A DNA stretch of 64,000 nucleotides from Methylobacterium oryzae (lineage in GTDB: Bacteria; Pseudomonadota; Alphaproteobacteria; Rhizobiales; Beijerinckiaceae): NCBI RefSeq assembly GCF_021398735.1, contig NZ_CP090350.1, positions 382,001-446,000 of the forward strand, given 5' to 3'. Numbering within the stretch: position 1 is the stretch's first letter; every line of letters begins with the position of its first letter. Under the pieces are notes generated by a model. That model saw only the letters and a list, made by a program, of their open reading frames with translations. It had not been told where the DNA came from and made no database searches. This document shows, piece after piece, positions 52,607 to 60,820 of the stretch. Both the position numbers and the translations under genes were made by a program.

Positions 52607-52992
52607 GCGGCCTCCGTGGCGAGCGCGATCGCCTCGATCTCGACCCGGGCGTCGCGCGGCAGGCGCGCGACCTCGACCGTGGAGCGGGCCGGGGCCTCGC
52701 CCGGGAAGTGCTCGGCGTAGACCGCGTTCATCGCGGCGAACTCCGCCATGTCCTTGAGGAACACGGTCGTCTTCACGACGCTCGCGAGGCTGGCGCCGCC
52801 CGCCTCGAGCACGGCGGCGAGGTTGGCGAGGGACCGCCGGGTCTGCGCCTCGATCCCGTCCGGGAACGCGCCGGTGGCGGGATCGATCGGCAGCTGTCCG
52901 GAGGCGAAGACCAGCCCGCCGGCCCGGATCCCCTGTGCGTAGGGCCCGACCGCCGGAGCGGCCTTCTCGGTGCGTATGGTGTGCTTCGTCAT
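52603..52992 (-). CDS. RidA family protein (enamine/imine deaminase type)
   Basis: 129 residues. TEKAAPAVGPYAQGIRAGGL, VFASGQLPIDPATG and RRSLANLAAVLEAGGASLAS match archetypal RidA. The catalytic Arg is in APARSTVEVARLPRDARVEI (RSxVEVxxLP). It hydrolyses reactive enamines or imines made by PLP enzymes and amine oxidases. It overlaps the MOSC gene by four bases and starts the three-gene operon. A palindrome that recurs before the MFS gene lies just upstream. Confidence 0.93.
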   Translation of the reverse strand: MTKHTIRTEKAAPAVGPYAQGIRAGGLVFASGQLPIDPATGAFPDGIEAQTRRSLANLAAVLEAGGASLASVVKTTVFLKDMAEFAAMNAVYAEHFPGEAPARSTVEVARLPRDARVEIEAIALATEAA

Positions 52993-53023
52993 GCGGTCGA
53001 TCTCGCGTCGGTCTGTTTCAGAT

Positions 53024-53041
53024 AGTGGACGATAATCCACT
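53024..53041 (-). promoter_or_regulatory. Operator palindrome before the RidA-MOSC-reductase operon
   Basis: AGTGGACGATAATCCACT is a hyphenated palindrome with half-site (G)TGGA and six-base spacer. The same half-site and spacing recur at 54430-54445. It lies 32 bases upstream of the RidA start. Confidence 0.75.
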
Positions 53042-53082
53042 GTATGGGAAGCCGCCGCGCGCGTCCGGGGCGGCTCATCCGG

Positions 53083-54411
53083 TCAGTCGATCGGCTTGCG
53101 CGCCGTCTCCGGGGCGAGGAGCGTCGCCGTCAGGGTGATGCAGGCGAGGGCGATCAGGTAGACGGAGATCGGCCAGGTCGCGCCGGAACTCCAGCCCAGC
53201 AGGGCCGCGGCGATCAGCGGGGTGAAGCCGCCGCTGAGGGCCGCGCCCACCTGGAAGCCCAGCGAGGCGCCGCTGTAGCGCAGGCGCGCGTCGAACAGCT
53301 CGGACATCCAGGCGGCGCCGGTGCCGAACATGATCCCCTGGCCGAAGCTCAGGGCCACCGCGACGGTCAGGGTGATGATCGTTGGGTCGCGCGTGTCGAG
53401 CAGGGTGAACAGCGGGAACGCGAAGGCGATCGAGAACAGGCAGGCGGCGACGAACAGGGTCCGGCGGCCGTAGCGGTCCGACAGCCAGCCGAAGGCCGGC
53501 AGGGTGAAGAGCTCGATCACCGCCGCCACCAGGATGCCGTTCAGGATGATGCTGCGCGACAGCCCGAGCTGGCCGGTCACGTAGGAGATCGAGAACACGG
53601 TCACGACGCTGACGTAGGCGATCTCGGAGACCTTGAGGCCCACGGCCTTCAGGAAGGTGCGCGGGTGCTCGGTGAGGATCTCCATGACCGGCAGCCGCGC
53701 CACGGCGGACCGCCGCTTCACCCGCTGGAACGCGGGCGTCTCGTGCAGGCGCAGGCGGATGAACAGCCCGAGGCCGACCAGCAGCGCGCTGGCCAGGAAC
53801 GGGATCCGCCAGCCCCAGGCGAGGAAGTCCGCCTCCGGCAGGAAGCCGCACAGCGCGAAGGCCCCGATCGACGCGATGACGCCGAGGGGGTAGCCGAGCT
53901 GGACGATGCTGCCGAAGTAGCCGCGCCGCTCCGCCGGGACGCTCTCCACCACCATCAGGACCGCGCCGCCCCACTCGCCGCCGATCCCGATGCCCTGGAC
54001 CAGGCGCAGCGCCACGAGCAGGATCGGGGCCCAGATGCCGATCTGCGCGTAGGTCGGCAGGCATCCGATCAGGAACGTGCCGAGGCCCATGATGATGATG
54101 GTCAGGGACAGCATCGCCTTGCGGCCGATCTTGTCGCCGAAATGCCCGAAGATGACGCCGCCCAGGGGGCGCGCCAGGAAGCCCACCGCGTAGGAGCCGA
54201 ACGCCGCGATGGTGCCGACCAGCGGGTCGAAGCTCGGGAAGAACAGCTTGTTGAACACGAGCGCCGTGGCCGTCCCGTAGATCAGGAAGTCGTACCACTC
54301 GACCGTCGTCCCGATGACGCTCGACCAGACGATCTGGCGCCGGTCGGCGACCGGCACCGGGCCGGCATCGAGAGCCGGGGACGCCTCAAGGGGCAACGCG
54401 GTATCGGCCAC
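53083..54411 (-). CDS. MFS transporter, metabolite:H+ symporter (MHS/ProP-like)
   Basis: 442 residues, 12 predicted membrane helices. SSVIGTTVEWYDFLIYGTAT (helix 1), GVIFGHFGDKIGRKAML (motif A), ALRLVQGIGIGGEWGGAVLM and LGFQVGAALSGGFTPLIAAA are strong MHS-family signatures. Members import osmolytes or organic acids with protons. The GTG at 54411 is chosen since GGAGG lies seven bases upstream; the frame stays open to 54459. It is the uptake candidate for the substrate of the downstream operon and is controlled, by shared operators, with it. Confidence 0.92.
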   Translation of the reverse strand: MADTALPLEASPALDAGPVPVADRRQIVWSSVIGTTVEWYDFLIYGTATALVFNKLFFPSFDPLVGTIAAFGSYAVGFLARPLGGVIFGHFGDKIGRKAMLSLTIIIMGLGTFLIGCLPTYAQIGIWAPILLVALRLVQGIGIGGEWGGAVLMVVESVPAERRGYFGSIVQLGYPLGVIASIGAFALCGFLPEADFLAWGWRIPFLASALLVGLGLFIRLRLHETPAFQRVKRRSAVARLPVMEILTEHPRTFLKAVGLKVSEIAYVSVVTVFSISYVTGQLGLSRSIILNGILVAAVIELFTLPAFGWLSDRYGRRTLFVAACLFSIAFAFPLFTLLDTRDPTIITLTVAVALSFGQGIMFGTGAAWMSELFDARLRYSGASLGFQVGAALSGGFTPLIAAALLGWSSGATWPISVYLIALACITLTATLLAPETARKPID

Positions 54412-54429
54412 GGCACATCCTCCACTGTG

Positions 54430-54445
54430 ATGGATAAAAATCCAT
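54430..54445 (-). promoter_or_regulatory. Operator palindrome before the MFS transporter
   Basis: ATGGATAAAAATCCAT, half-site TGGA with a six-base spacer as at 53024-53041. It lies 19 bases upstream of the GTG start of the transporter, in the gap shared with the divergent XRE-cupin regulator. Confidence 0.75.
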
Positions 54446-54614
54446 TCTTGTGGAGGCAAGCGGCGTGCCAGCCCGGCGACGCGCGTTCCGGAGTGCGCTT
54501 CGGCGCAAGGTGCGGCGCAAGGTGCATTTCGGCAGCCCCTGCGCTAGGCGGGGGCGACTCTCTCGGTGCCGCGCCCCGGTCGCGCGGCCCGGACGCGGGC
54601 GCGGAAGACGGGGC

Positions 54615-55223
54615 ATGACGGCGAGGACGATCATCGGGGCGGACCCGGCAGCGACGGAGACGTCCCCGCAGATCCACATCGCCGAGGAGATCCGGCGGCG
54701 CCGCAGGGAGCAGGGCCTGTCGCTGGAGACGCTGGCGGCGCGCTCGGGCGTCAGCCGCTCGATGATCTCCAAGATCGAGCGCTCCGAGGCCGTGCCGTCG
54801 ACGGTGGTGCTGTCCCGCCTCGCGGAGGCGCTCGGCGTCACCTTCTCGCGGCTGATGGCGCCCGCGACGGAGCGCGAGATCCTGGTCATCCCGGCGAGCC
54901 GCCAGCCGATCCTGCGCGACGAGGCGTCCGGCTACCTGCGGCGCTGCATCTCGCCGGTCCTGCCCGGGCGCGGCATCGACTGGGTGCTCAACACGCTGCC
55001 GCCGGGCGCCAGCACCGGCGAGTTCACCGCCCATCGCCGCGGCGTGTCCGAGTACATCTACGTCCTGCGCGGCCGCCTGCGGGCGGTGATCGGCGAGCGC
55101 GCGGTCATCATGGAGACCGGCGACAGCCTGTATTTCGAGGCCGATGCCGGGCACGCCTTCACCAACGTCGGCACGGAGGCGTGCGAGTACTTCCTGGTGA
55201 TCGACCCGTCGCGCGTCCGCTGA
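54615..55223 (+). CDS. XRE-family regulator with cupin domain
   Basis: 202 residues. The helix-turn-helix (about 20-78) reads HIAEEIRRRRREQGLSLETL, AARSGVSRSMISKIERSEAV. The C-terminal cupin_2 barrel (about 125-195) includes STGEFTAHRRGVSEYIYVLR and GDSLYFEADAGHAFTNVG. This is the PuuR/SutR type, which senses small amines or amino acids. It is divergent from the MFS transporter and most likely binds the TGGA-N6-TCCA palindromes at 53024 and 54430. Confidence 0.92.
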   Translation: MTARTIIGADPAATETSPQIHIAEEIRRRRREQGLSLETLAARSGVSRSMISKIERSEAVPSTVVLSRLAEALGVTFSRLMAPATEREILVIPASRQPILRDEASGYLRRCISPVLPGRGIDWVLNTLPPGASTGEFTAHRRGVSEYIYVLRGRLRAVIGERAVIMETGDSLYFEADAGHAFTNVGTEACEYFLVIDPSRVR

Positions 55224-55283
55224 GCCGGGCCGCCCCGGACGTCCGCGGCGCGCGGGGCCGGCCGCCGGTCCCGGTCGGGCGCG

Positions 55284-55523
55284 TCAGTGGAAGGCCTTGA
55301 AGGCGATGATCGTCTCGGAATCCTTCACGCCGTCGAGGCGCAGGAGGAAGTCGTTCACGAACAGCCCGATATCGACGCCGTTGTCCACGTGGAACTTGGC
55401 CATGATGTCGAACCGTCCGGCCGTGGAGTAGATCTCGGACGCGATCTCCATCGCGACGAGCGCGTCGGACGCGGCGTAAGTCTTGCCGATCTCGCATTTG
55501 ATCTGCACGAAAAATGTCTTCAT
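55284..55523 (-). CDS. Stand-alone Lrp/AsnC ligand-binding (RAM) domain protein
   Basis: 79 residues, MKTFFVQIKCEIGKTYAASD then GRFDIMAKFHVDNGVDIGLF and KDSETIIAFKAFH, the dimeric alpha-beta barrel of AsnC_trans_reg without the DNA-binding half. Such proteins bind amino acids and form decamers or modulate full-length Lrp. It is convergent with the XRE-cupin gene and belongs by position to this catabolic region. Confidence 0.88.
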   Translation of the reverse strand: MKTFFVQIKCEIGKTYAASDALVAMEIASEIYSTAGRFDIMAKFHVDNGVDIGLFVNDFLLRLDGVKDSETIIAFKAFH

Positions 55524-55619
55524 GTCCGTCTCGCTGGATGGCGCGCCGCCGCGGCCGCGCGGATCGGGGCCGCCGACCCCGCCGGAGCGGCCGAACCTAG
55601 CACCGTTCCGCGCGTCCGC

Positions 55620-56405
55620 TCAGGCGGAACCCGGCCGGAGAAACGCCAGGACCTCGCGGGCGAACAGCTCGGGGGCCTGGAGCTGCGGGACGTGGGCGCA
55701 GTCCGGCAGCGTCACGAACCGCGCGTCCGGCAGCCCGGCCGCGAGCTCGCGCGCCATGGCCGGCGGGGTCGCCTCGTCCTCCTCCCCGACGAGCACCAGC
55801 GCCGGCGCGCGGATCTCTGAGAGGCGCGCGCGCAGGTCGAGGCCGGCCAGGGCCGCGCAGGCCGCCCGGAACACGTCGACGTCCGTGCGCAGGAAGGCGG
55901 CCCGGCGCTCGGCCATCAGGTCCGGGTGCGCGGCCTGGAACGCGGGCGCGAACAGCCGGCGCATGGCCGTGTCGGCGAGCGCCGCGAGCCCCTTCTCGGC
56001 CGCCGCGCCGGCCATGCCGCGGAACGCGGCCCGGCCGGGCTCCGGGAAGCAGGCGCCGCAATCGGCGAAGACGAGCCGGTCGAAGAGGTCGGGGTGGCGC
56101 AGGGCGCAGAGCAGCAGCACGAAGCCGCCGTAGCCGTTGCCCAGCCCGGCCGCTGGCCGGCCCCCGGTCGCCGCGCGCAATGCCGCGCCGACCCGGTCGG
56201 CGACGGCCTCGAGGCCGCCCGGCGCGGGCGCGGAGGCGCCGAACCCAGGCAGGTCGGGGACGAGGAGCCGGAAGTCGCGGCCGAGCGCCGGGGTGACCCG
56301 GTCGAAGCTCGTCCGGTCGGCGAGCAGCGAGTGCAGCAGGACGAGGGGCGGGCCCTCGCCGGACAGGGTCACCGCGACCTGGCCATCCGCGAACATCGCA
56401 TGCAT
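55620..56405 (-). CDS. Alpha/beta hydrolase-fold protein lacking the nucleophile serine
   Basis: 261 residues. LVLLHSLLADRTSFDRVTPA and LLVPDLPGFGASAPA are typical for the 3-oxoadipate enol-lactonase/MhpC branch. At the nucleophile elbow the sequence reads GLGNGYGGFVLL, with Gly where GxSxG has Ser. The Asp (LVGEEDEATPP) and His (LPDCAHVPQLQ) of the triad are present. The protein may be a non-hydrolytic member (lyase, cofactor-free oxygenase or binding role) or have lost activity. The start ATG is at 56405. It is divergent from the GntR regulator. Confidence 0.85.
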   Translation of the reverse strand: MHAMFADGQVAVTLSGEGPPLVLLHSLLADRTSFDRVTPALGRDFRLLVPDLPGFGASAPAPGGLEAVADRVGAALRAATGGRPAAGLGNGYGGFVLLLCALRHPDLFDRLVFADCGACFPEPGRAAFRGMAGAAAEKGLAALADTAMRRLFAPAFQAAHPDLMAERRAAFLRTDVDVFRAACAALAGLDLRARLSEIRAPALVLVGEEDEATPPAMARELAAGLPDARFVTLPDCAHVPQLQAPELFAREVLAFLRPGSA

Positions 56406-56479
56406 CCGAGACCTCCCCCGCCGCCTCTGCCGGCGGCTCCACGACGCTGTCGCATCCGACGCGTTCGCTCGCAATCCGG

Positions 56480-56496
56480 TTGACGTGATATTTCAC
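56480..56496 (+). promoter_or_regulatory. Possible promoter and operator of the GntR gene
   Basis: TTGACG (56480-56485) could be a -35 box. GTGATATTTCAC (56485-56496) has GTGA-N4-TCAC symmetry. Both lie between the divergent hydrolase-fold and GntR genes. If the promoter is real, translation must start at 56532 rather than 56499. Confidence 0.45.
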
Positions 56497-56531
56497 GAAT
56501 GGCAGCATGTGTCGATCGAACGAGGTCGTGC

Positions 56532-57164
56532 GTGCTGCTCCGAGACAACATCTACGCGGCGATCCGCGCCGACATCCTGGCCTGCGTCCTGCGCCCCGGC
56601 GCGGAGGTGCGCGAGCAGGAACTGGCCCAGCGCTACGCCGTGAGCCGGCAGCCGGTCCGGGAGGCGCTGCTGCGCCTGGAGCGCGAGCGGCTCGTCACGG
56701 TTCACGCGCGTCAGGGATATCAGATCAACGCGATTTCGGTGGCGGACGCGCGCGATCTGCTGCGCATGCGCCTCGCTCTGGAGCCGGCCTGCGCGGCCGA
56801 GGCCGCGGCCGGCGCGCCCGCTTCCGTCCTGGCGTCCCTCGACGCGTTCCGCGCCGTCGCGGACGGCGCCGACTTCATCGCGGAGAACCGCGCCTTCCAC
56901 ATCGCCCTCGCCGAGGCGTCGGGGAACCGCCGCATGGCCGCGACCGTGCGCGACCTCGTCGAGCAGGCGGACCGGCTGGTCCGGGTCAGCCTCGACGGTA
57001 TCCGCGGGCGCGACCCGGCGCAGCTGGTGGACGAGCACGCCGCCATCATCGACGCCGTGCAGCGCCGCGACGGGCGCGGGGCGCGCCGCCTCGTGCGCGC
57101 GCACGTCGCCCAGGCCGAGCGCCGCATCCTGACCGCCCTGGAACGCAGCGCGATCGTCCTCTGA
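56532..57164 (+). CDS. GntR family regulator (FadR/VanR subgroup)
   Basis: 210 residues from GTG 56532, which has GAGG six bases upstream; ATG 56499 is an alternative that adds 11 residues. The winged helix (about 5-70) reads IYAAIRADILACVLRPGAEV, VSRQPVREALLRLERERLVT. The FCD effector domain (about 78-205) has LLRMRLALEPACAAEAAAG, NRAFHIALAEASGNRRM and DEHAAIIDAVQRRDGRGARR with the metal-binding His residues. It precedes an aldehyde dehydrogenase and MFS carrier on the same strand and is their likely regulator. Confidence 0.9.
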   Translation: MLLRDNIYAAIRADILACVLRPGAEVREQELAQRYAVSRQPVREALLRLERERLVTVHARQGYQINAISVADARDLLRMRLALEPACAAEAAAGAPASVLASLDAFRAVADGADFIAENRAFHIALAEASGNRRMAATVRDLVEQADRLVRVSLDGIRGRDPAQLVDEHAAIIDAVQRRDGRGARRLVRAHVAQAERRILTALERSAIVL

Positions 57165-57259
57165 ACGAGGTCGCGCCCGGCGCGGAGCCGAGGGACGCGG
57201 TGGAACACGACACCGGGCCCGACCCGGCCCGACAACGGACCCGACACGGGAGAGACGCC

Positions 57260-58783
57260 ATGACCCTGCACGCGCCGGAACCGACCGTCGAGACACGGGG
57301 CAACTTCATCGACGGGCGCGAGGTCGAGGCCGGCGACGGCGCGCTGATCGACGTGCGCAACCCCGCCACCGGCGCGGTGATCGCCCGGATCCCCAATTCG
57401 GGGCCGGCCGACGTCGACCGGGCGATGCGCGCGGCCCGGGCGGCCTTCGAGGGCCGGGAATGGGGCGGGATGGACATCCGGGCGCGCGCCCGGCTGGTGA
57501 ACAGGCTCGCCGACGCGTTCGAGGCCAACCTCGACACGCTCTACCGGCTGGAGACCACCAACAACGGCCGGCCGGTCAACGAGACCCGGGCGCAGCTCTC
57601 GCGGCTGCCGGACTTCTTCCGCTACTTCGCGGGCGTGGCGCTGGCGCGGCGCGACGACGTCATCCCGGTCGAGGGCAACTACCTCAACTACACCCGCCGC
57701 ACCCCGATCGGCGTGGTGGCGAACTGTACGCCGTTCAACCACCCGCTGATGATCCTGTGCAAGTCGCTGGCGGTGGTGCTCGCCACCGGCTGCACCACGG
57801 TGGTCAAGCCCTCCGAGTACACGCCGCTCACGACCCTGAAGCTCGCGCAGATCTTCACCGAGGCCGGCCTGCCGCCGGGCGTGTTCAACATCGTGCTGGG
57901 GCTTGGCGCCTCGACCGGCAAGGCGCTGGCCGAGCACGGCGACATCAACAAGCTCGTGCTCACCGGCGGCACCGAGGCCGGCCGGATCGCCGGCTCGGCC
58001 GCCGCGAAGGTCTTCGCCCACCAGACCATGGAGCTCGGCGGCAAGACCCCCGTGATGGTGTTCGACGACTTCGACGTCGAGCGGGCGGTGAACTACGCGG
58101 CCTTCGGCGCCTTCATCGGCGCCGGCCAGACCTGCGTGTGCGGCAGCCGCCACCTCGTCCAGGCCTCGATCTACGACGAGTTCGTCGAGCGGCTCGCCGC
58201 CAAGACCGCCGCGATCCGCCTCGGCGATCCCTTCGACCCGGCGACCCAGCTCGGGCCAGTCATCTCCGAGCGCCAGCGCGAGCGGGTGCTGGCCTATGCC
58301 GGCTACGGCCGCGACCAGGGCGCCCGCGCGGTGGCGGGCGGGCGGGCGGCCCGGGTGCCGGGCTTCGAGGGCGGCTACTTCGTGGAGCCCACCGTGTTCG
58401 CGGACGTCACCGCCGACATGCGCATCTTCCAGGAGGAGGTGTTCGGGCCCTTCACCAGCGTCACCCGCTTCGAGGACGAGGCCGACGCGCTCCGGCTGGC
58501 CAACGACTCGCCCTTCGGCCTCGCCGCGGCCGTGCGCACCCGCGACGTCGCCCGGGCCCACCGGGTGGCGCACGCGGTCAAGGCCGGCATCGTCTGGATC
58601 AACGACCACCACCGCCTCGACCCGGCCTCGCCCTGGGGCGGGGTCGGCGACAGCGGGCTCGGCCGCGAGTGCGGGATCGAGAGCTTCAACGACCATTTCG
58701 ACGTGAAGAGCGTGATAATCGCCACCGGCGACGGGCCCTTCGACTGGTACCGCGACACGGCCGGCCAGCGCCGCCTGAACTGA
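57260..58783 (+). CDS. Aldehyde dehydrogenase
   Basis: 507 residues, full length. Catalytic Cys292 in GAGQTCVCGSR, general base Glu258 in MELGGKTPV, NAD-binding Asn in NCTPFNHP (about 155) and Lys in VVKPSEYTP. FGPFTSVTRF near 415 and WINDHHRLDPASPWGGVGDS close the domain. The sequence is of the betaine/hydroxymuconic semialdehyde-type ALDH group. It oxidises an aldehyde to the acid with NAD(P)+. It is 95 bases after the GntR gene and 83 before an MFS gene of aromatic-acid type, suggesting catabolism of an imported acid or alcohol. Confidence 0.94.
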   Translation: MTLHAPEPTVETRGNFIDGREVEAGDGALIDVRNPATGAVIARIPNSGPADVDRAMRAARAAFEGREWGGMDIRARARLVNRLADAFEANLDTLYRLETTNNGRPVNETRAQLSRLPDFFRYFAGVALARRDDVIPVEGNYLNYTRRTPIGVVANCTPFNHPLMILCKSLAVVLATGCTTVVKPSEYTPLTTLKLAQIFTEAGLPPGVFNIVLGLGASTGKALAEHGDINKLVLTGGTEAGRIAGSAAAKVFAHQTMELGGKTPVMVFDDFDVERAVNYAAFGAFIGAGQTCVCGSRHLVQASIYDEFVERLAAKTAAIRLGDPFDPATQLGPVISERQRERVLAYAGYGRDQGARAVAGGRAARVPGFEGGYFVEPTVFADVTADMRIFQEEVFGPFTSVTRFEDEADALRLANDSPFGLAAAVRTRDVARAHRVAHAVKAGIVWINDHHRLDPASPWGGVGDSGLGRECGIESFNDHFDVKSVIIATGDGPFDWYRDTAGQRRLN

Positions 58784-58866
58784 CGTCCGGCGGCGCGGGG
58801 GATGCGAGGTCCGCGCCAGACGGACCCCTTCCGCGCCGGCCCCGAACCCGAGGAAGGAAACGCCCC

Positions 58867-60273
58867 ATGTCCGAAGCCGTGAGCCCGGCGGTCAACGCCG
58901 GAGGCCGCCTCGACCGCCTGCCGATCGGCCCGTTCCACCGCCGCATCATGTGGCTGATCGGGATCGGCATGTTCTTCGACGGGTTCGACATCTACATCGC
59001 CGCCACCGTGCTCGGCGCGACCCTGAAGAGCGGCTTCTCGACCCTGCCGCAGAACGCGTGGTTCGTCTCGGCCACCTTCGTGGGGATGATGGCGGGCTCG
59101 TTCCTCACGGGCTTCTTCGGCGACCGCTACGGGCGGCGCTTCACCTACCAGGCGAACCTCCTGGTCTTCGGGCTGGCCGCCATCGGGGCGGCCTTCGCGC
59201 CCAACATGACGGTGCTGATCGTGCTGCGCTTCATCATGGGCGTGGGGCTCGGGGCCGAGAACGTCGTGGGCTACTCGACCATGACCGAGTTCGTGCCGGC
59301 GCGCTCGCGCGGGCGCTTCCTCGGCCTCATGGCGGTGTTCGTCGTCACGGGCCTGCCGGCCGCCTCCCTGATCGGCTACCTGATCATCCCGACCTTCGGC
59401 TGGCGGGCGATGTTCGCGCTGGGCGGCCTCGGGGCGCTCGCCGTCTGGTACGCCCGCAAGAGCCTGCCGGAATCGCCGCGCTGGCTCGAGGCCGTGGGGC
59501 GCCACGCCGAGGCCGAGGCGCTGATGCGCGCGATCGAGGCCGAGGCGGCCCGCGGCGCGCCGCTGCCGCCCGCCGCCGCCGCGGCGCCCGTCACGCAGCT
59601 CGGGCTCGCCGCCCTGTTCCGGCCGCCGCTGCTGTCGCGCCTGCTGCTGGGCTGCCTGTGCCTCGTGGTGATCAACACCCTGCTGTACGGCTTCGTGACC
59701 TGGCTGCCGACCTTCTTCATTCGGCAGGGCCTCTCGGTGGCGACCTCCTTCGGCTACGCGCTGCTGATGGGGCTCGGCGCGCCGGTGGGCAGCGCCATCG
59801 GCGCCCTGACCGCCGACCGCTGGGGCCGCAAGCCGACGATCATCGGCGCCTCGGCGACGGCCATCCTGTTCGGGATCCTCTACCCGATGACCCTGGACCC
59901 GGTCCTGCTGCCGCTGGTCGGGTTCGGGCTGACGGTGCCGATCTACGTGCTGGTGGCCCTGCTGTTCGGGATCTACATCCCCGAGCTGTTCCCGACCGAA
60001 GTGCGCCTGCGGGCCTCGGGCCTGTGCAACACGGTCGGGCGCGGGGCGACCATCGTGACGCCCTTCCTGGTCGTTACCCTGTTCGAGACCTACGGCATCG
60101 CGGGCGTGACCGGCCTGATGATCGGGCTGCTCGCCCTGCAGATCGTGGCGGTCGCGGCGTTCGGCGTCGAGCCGCGCAGCCAGAGCCTGGAGAGCCTGGA
60201 GGCCGGCGTGGCGCCGGCCGAGGGCGGCCCGGCCGCCCGGGCGCGGGGCACGGTTCCGCGCCCGATCCACTGA
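58867..60273 (+). CDS. MFS transporter, aromatic acid:H+ symporter (AAHS)-like
   Basis: 468 residues, 12 predicted helices with a long central loop (about 215-245). GIGMFFDGFDIYIAATVLGA (helix 1 DGxD), GFFGDRYGRRFTYQANLL (motif A), LRFIMGVGLGAENVVGYSTM (R-x-x-x-G) and RKSLPESPRWLEAVGRHAEA are the markers of the sugar/AAHS group. It has a good ribosome site (AGGAAGGAAA). It would import a carboxylate that is processed with the aldehyde dehydrogenase upstream. A strong terminator follows. Confidence 0.92.
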   Translation: MSEAVSPAVNAGGRLDRLPIGPFHRRIMWLIGIGMFFDGFDIYIAATVLGATLKSGFSTLPQNAWFVSATFVGMMAGSFLTGFFGDRYGRRFTYQANLLVFGLAAIGAAFAPNMTVLIVLRFIMGVGLGAENVVGYSTMTEFVPARSRGRFLGLMAVFVVTGLPAASLIGYLIIPTFGWRAMFALGGLGALAVWYARKSLPESPRWLEAVGRHAEAEALMRAIEAEAARGAPLPPAAAAAPVTQLGLAALFRPPLLSRLLLGCLCLVVINTLLYGFVTWLPTFFIRQGLSVATSFGYALLMGLGAPVGSAIGALTADRWGRKPTIIGASATAILFGILYPMTLDPVLLPLVGFGLTVPIYVLVALLFGIYIPELFPTEVRLRASGLCNTVGRGATIVTPFLVVTLFETYGIAGVTGLMIGLLALQIVAVAAFGVEPRSQSLESLEAGVAPAEGGPAARARGTVPRPIH

Positions 60274-60283
60274 GACCGGGAGG

Positions 60284-60318
60284 CGCTCCGCCCGGCCGTC
60301 CCCCGGCCGGGCGGAGCG
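60284..60318. terminator. Bidirectional terminator hairpin
   Basis: CGCTCCGCCCGGCCG (60284-60298) pairs perfectly with CGGCCGGGCGGAGCG (60304-60318) around a five-base loop. It sits in the 46-base gap between the MFS gene and the convergent NTF2-like gene and can end transcripts from both sides. Confidence 0.85.
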
Positions 60319-60319
60319 A

Positions 60320-60754
60320 TCAGTTCCAGGTGTGCAGGACCGTGCGCCAGGCGCCGTCGCGCTTCTCCAGCACGTTCACCCAGTTGCCCTCGAACTTCTT
60401 CTTCGCGCCCCCGTCCCCGGGGCCGGTCATCTCCCAGCGGCCGGACACGATGAGCAGGTTGTCCTTCGGCAGCGCGGATTTGACCGTCGTCTTGTGCTCG
60501 TCCCATCCCTTCGCCTTCAGCCCGGCGAAGAACTTCTGGATGCCGTCGCTGGTCTGCGGCGCGCCCTTCGTGACGACGATCGCGTCGGGCGTGTAGAGCT
60601 TGGCCAGCGCGTCCATGTCGCCGCCGTTATACGCCGCGTCCCACTGGCTCGCGGCGCTCTGCGCGTCGGCCTGGACGGTGTCCGACCGGCACAGGCTCGG
60701 CGTCATCAGGGCGACAGCGAATACGGTCGCGTGCAGGACGTGGGGACGCAGCAT
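60320..60754 (-). CDS. Secreted NTF2/SnoaL-like protein (DUF4440 type)
   Basis: 144 residues from ATG 60754, which has GGAGG just upstream; the frame opens at ATG 60766, but that codon directly precedes this ribosome site. Signal peptide about 1-24 (VLHATVFAVALMTPSLCRS). The NTF2 fold shows ASQWDAAYNGGDMDALAKLY, TPDAIVVTKGAPQTSDGIQK and the final EKRDGAWRTVLHTWN. No catalytic assignment is possible. It lies next to a lipocalin-like lipoprotein gene on the same strand. Confidence 0.8.
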   Translation of the reverse strand: MLRPHVLHATVFAVALMTPSLCRSDTVQADAQSAASQWDAAYNGGDMDALAKLYTPDAIVVTKGAPQTSDGIQKFFAGLKAKGWDEHKTTVKSALPKDNLLIVSGRWEMTGPGDGGAKKKFEGNWVNVLEKRDGAWRTVLHTWN

Positions 60755-60820
60755 GTCTTCCTCCATCGTGAAGTGTTCTGGTCGATCACGGTGCGAAGGC
60801 GCGGGAGCTCCGGATCTTGA

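Noticed and set aside
56720..58696. Long minus-strand frame opposite the GntR and aldehyde dehydrogenase genes
   Set aside because: Shadow of two genes with full catalytic motifs on the plus strand.
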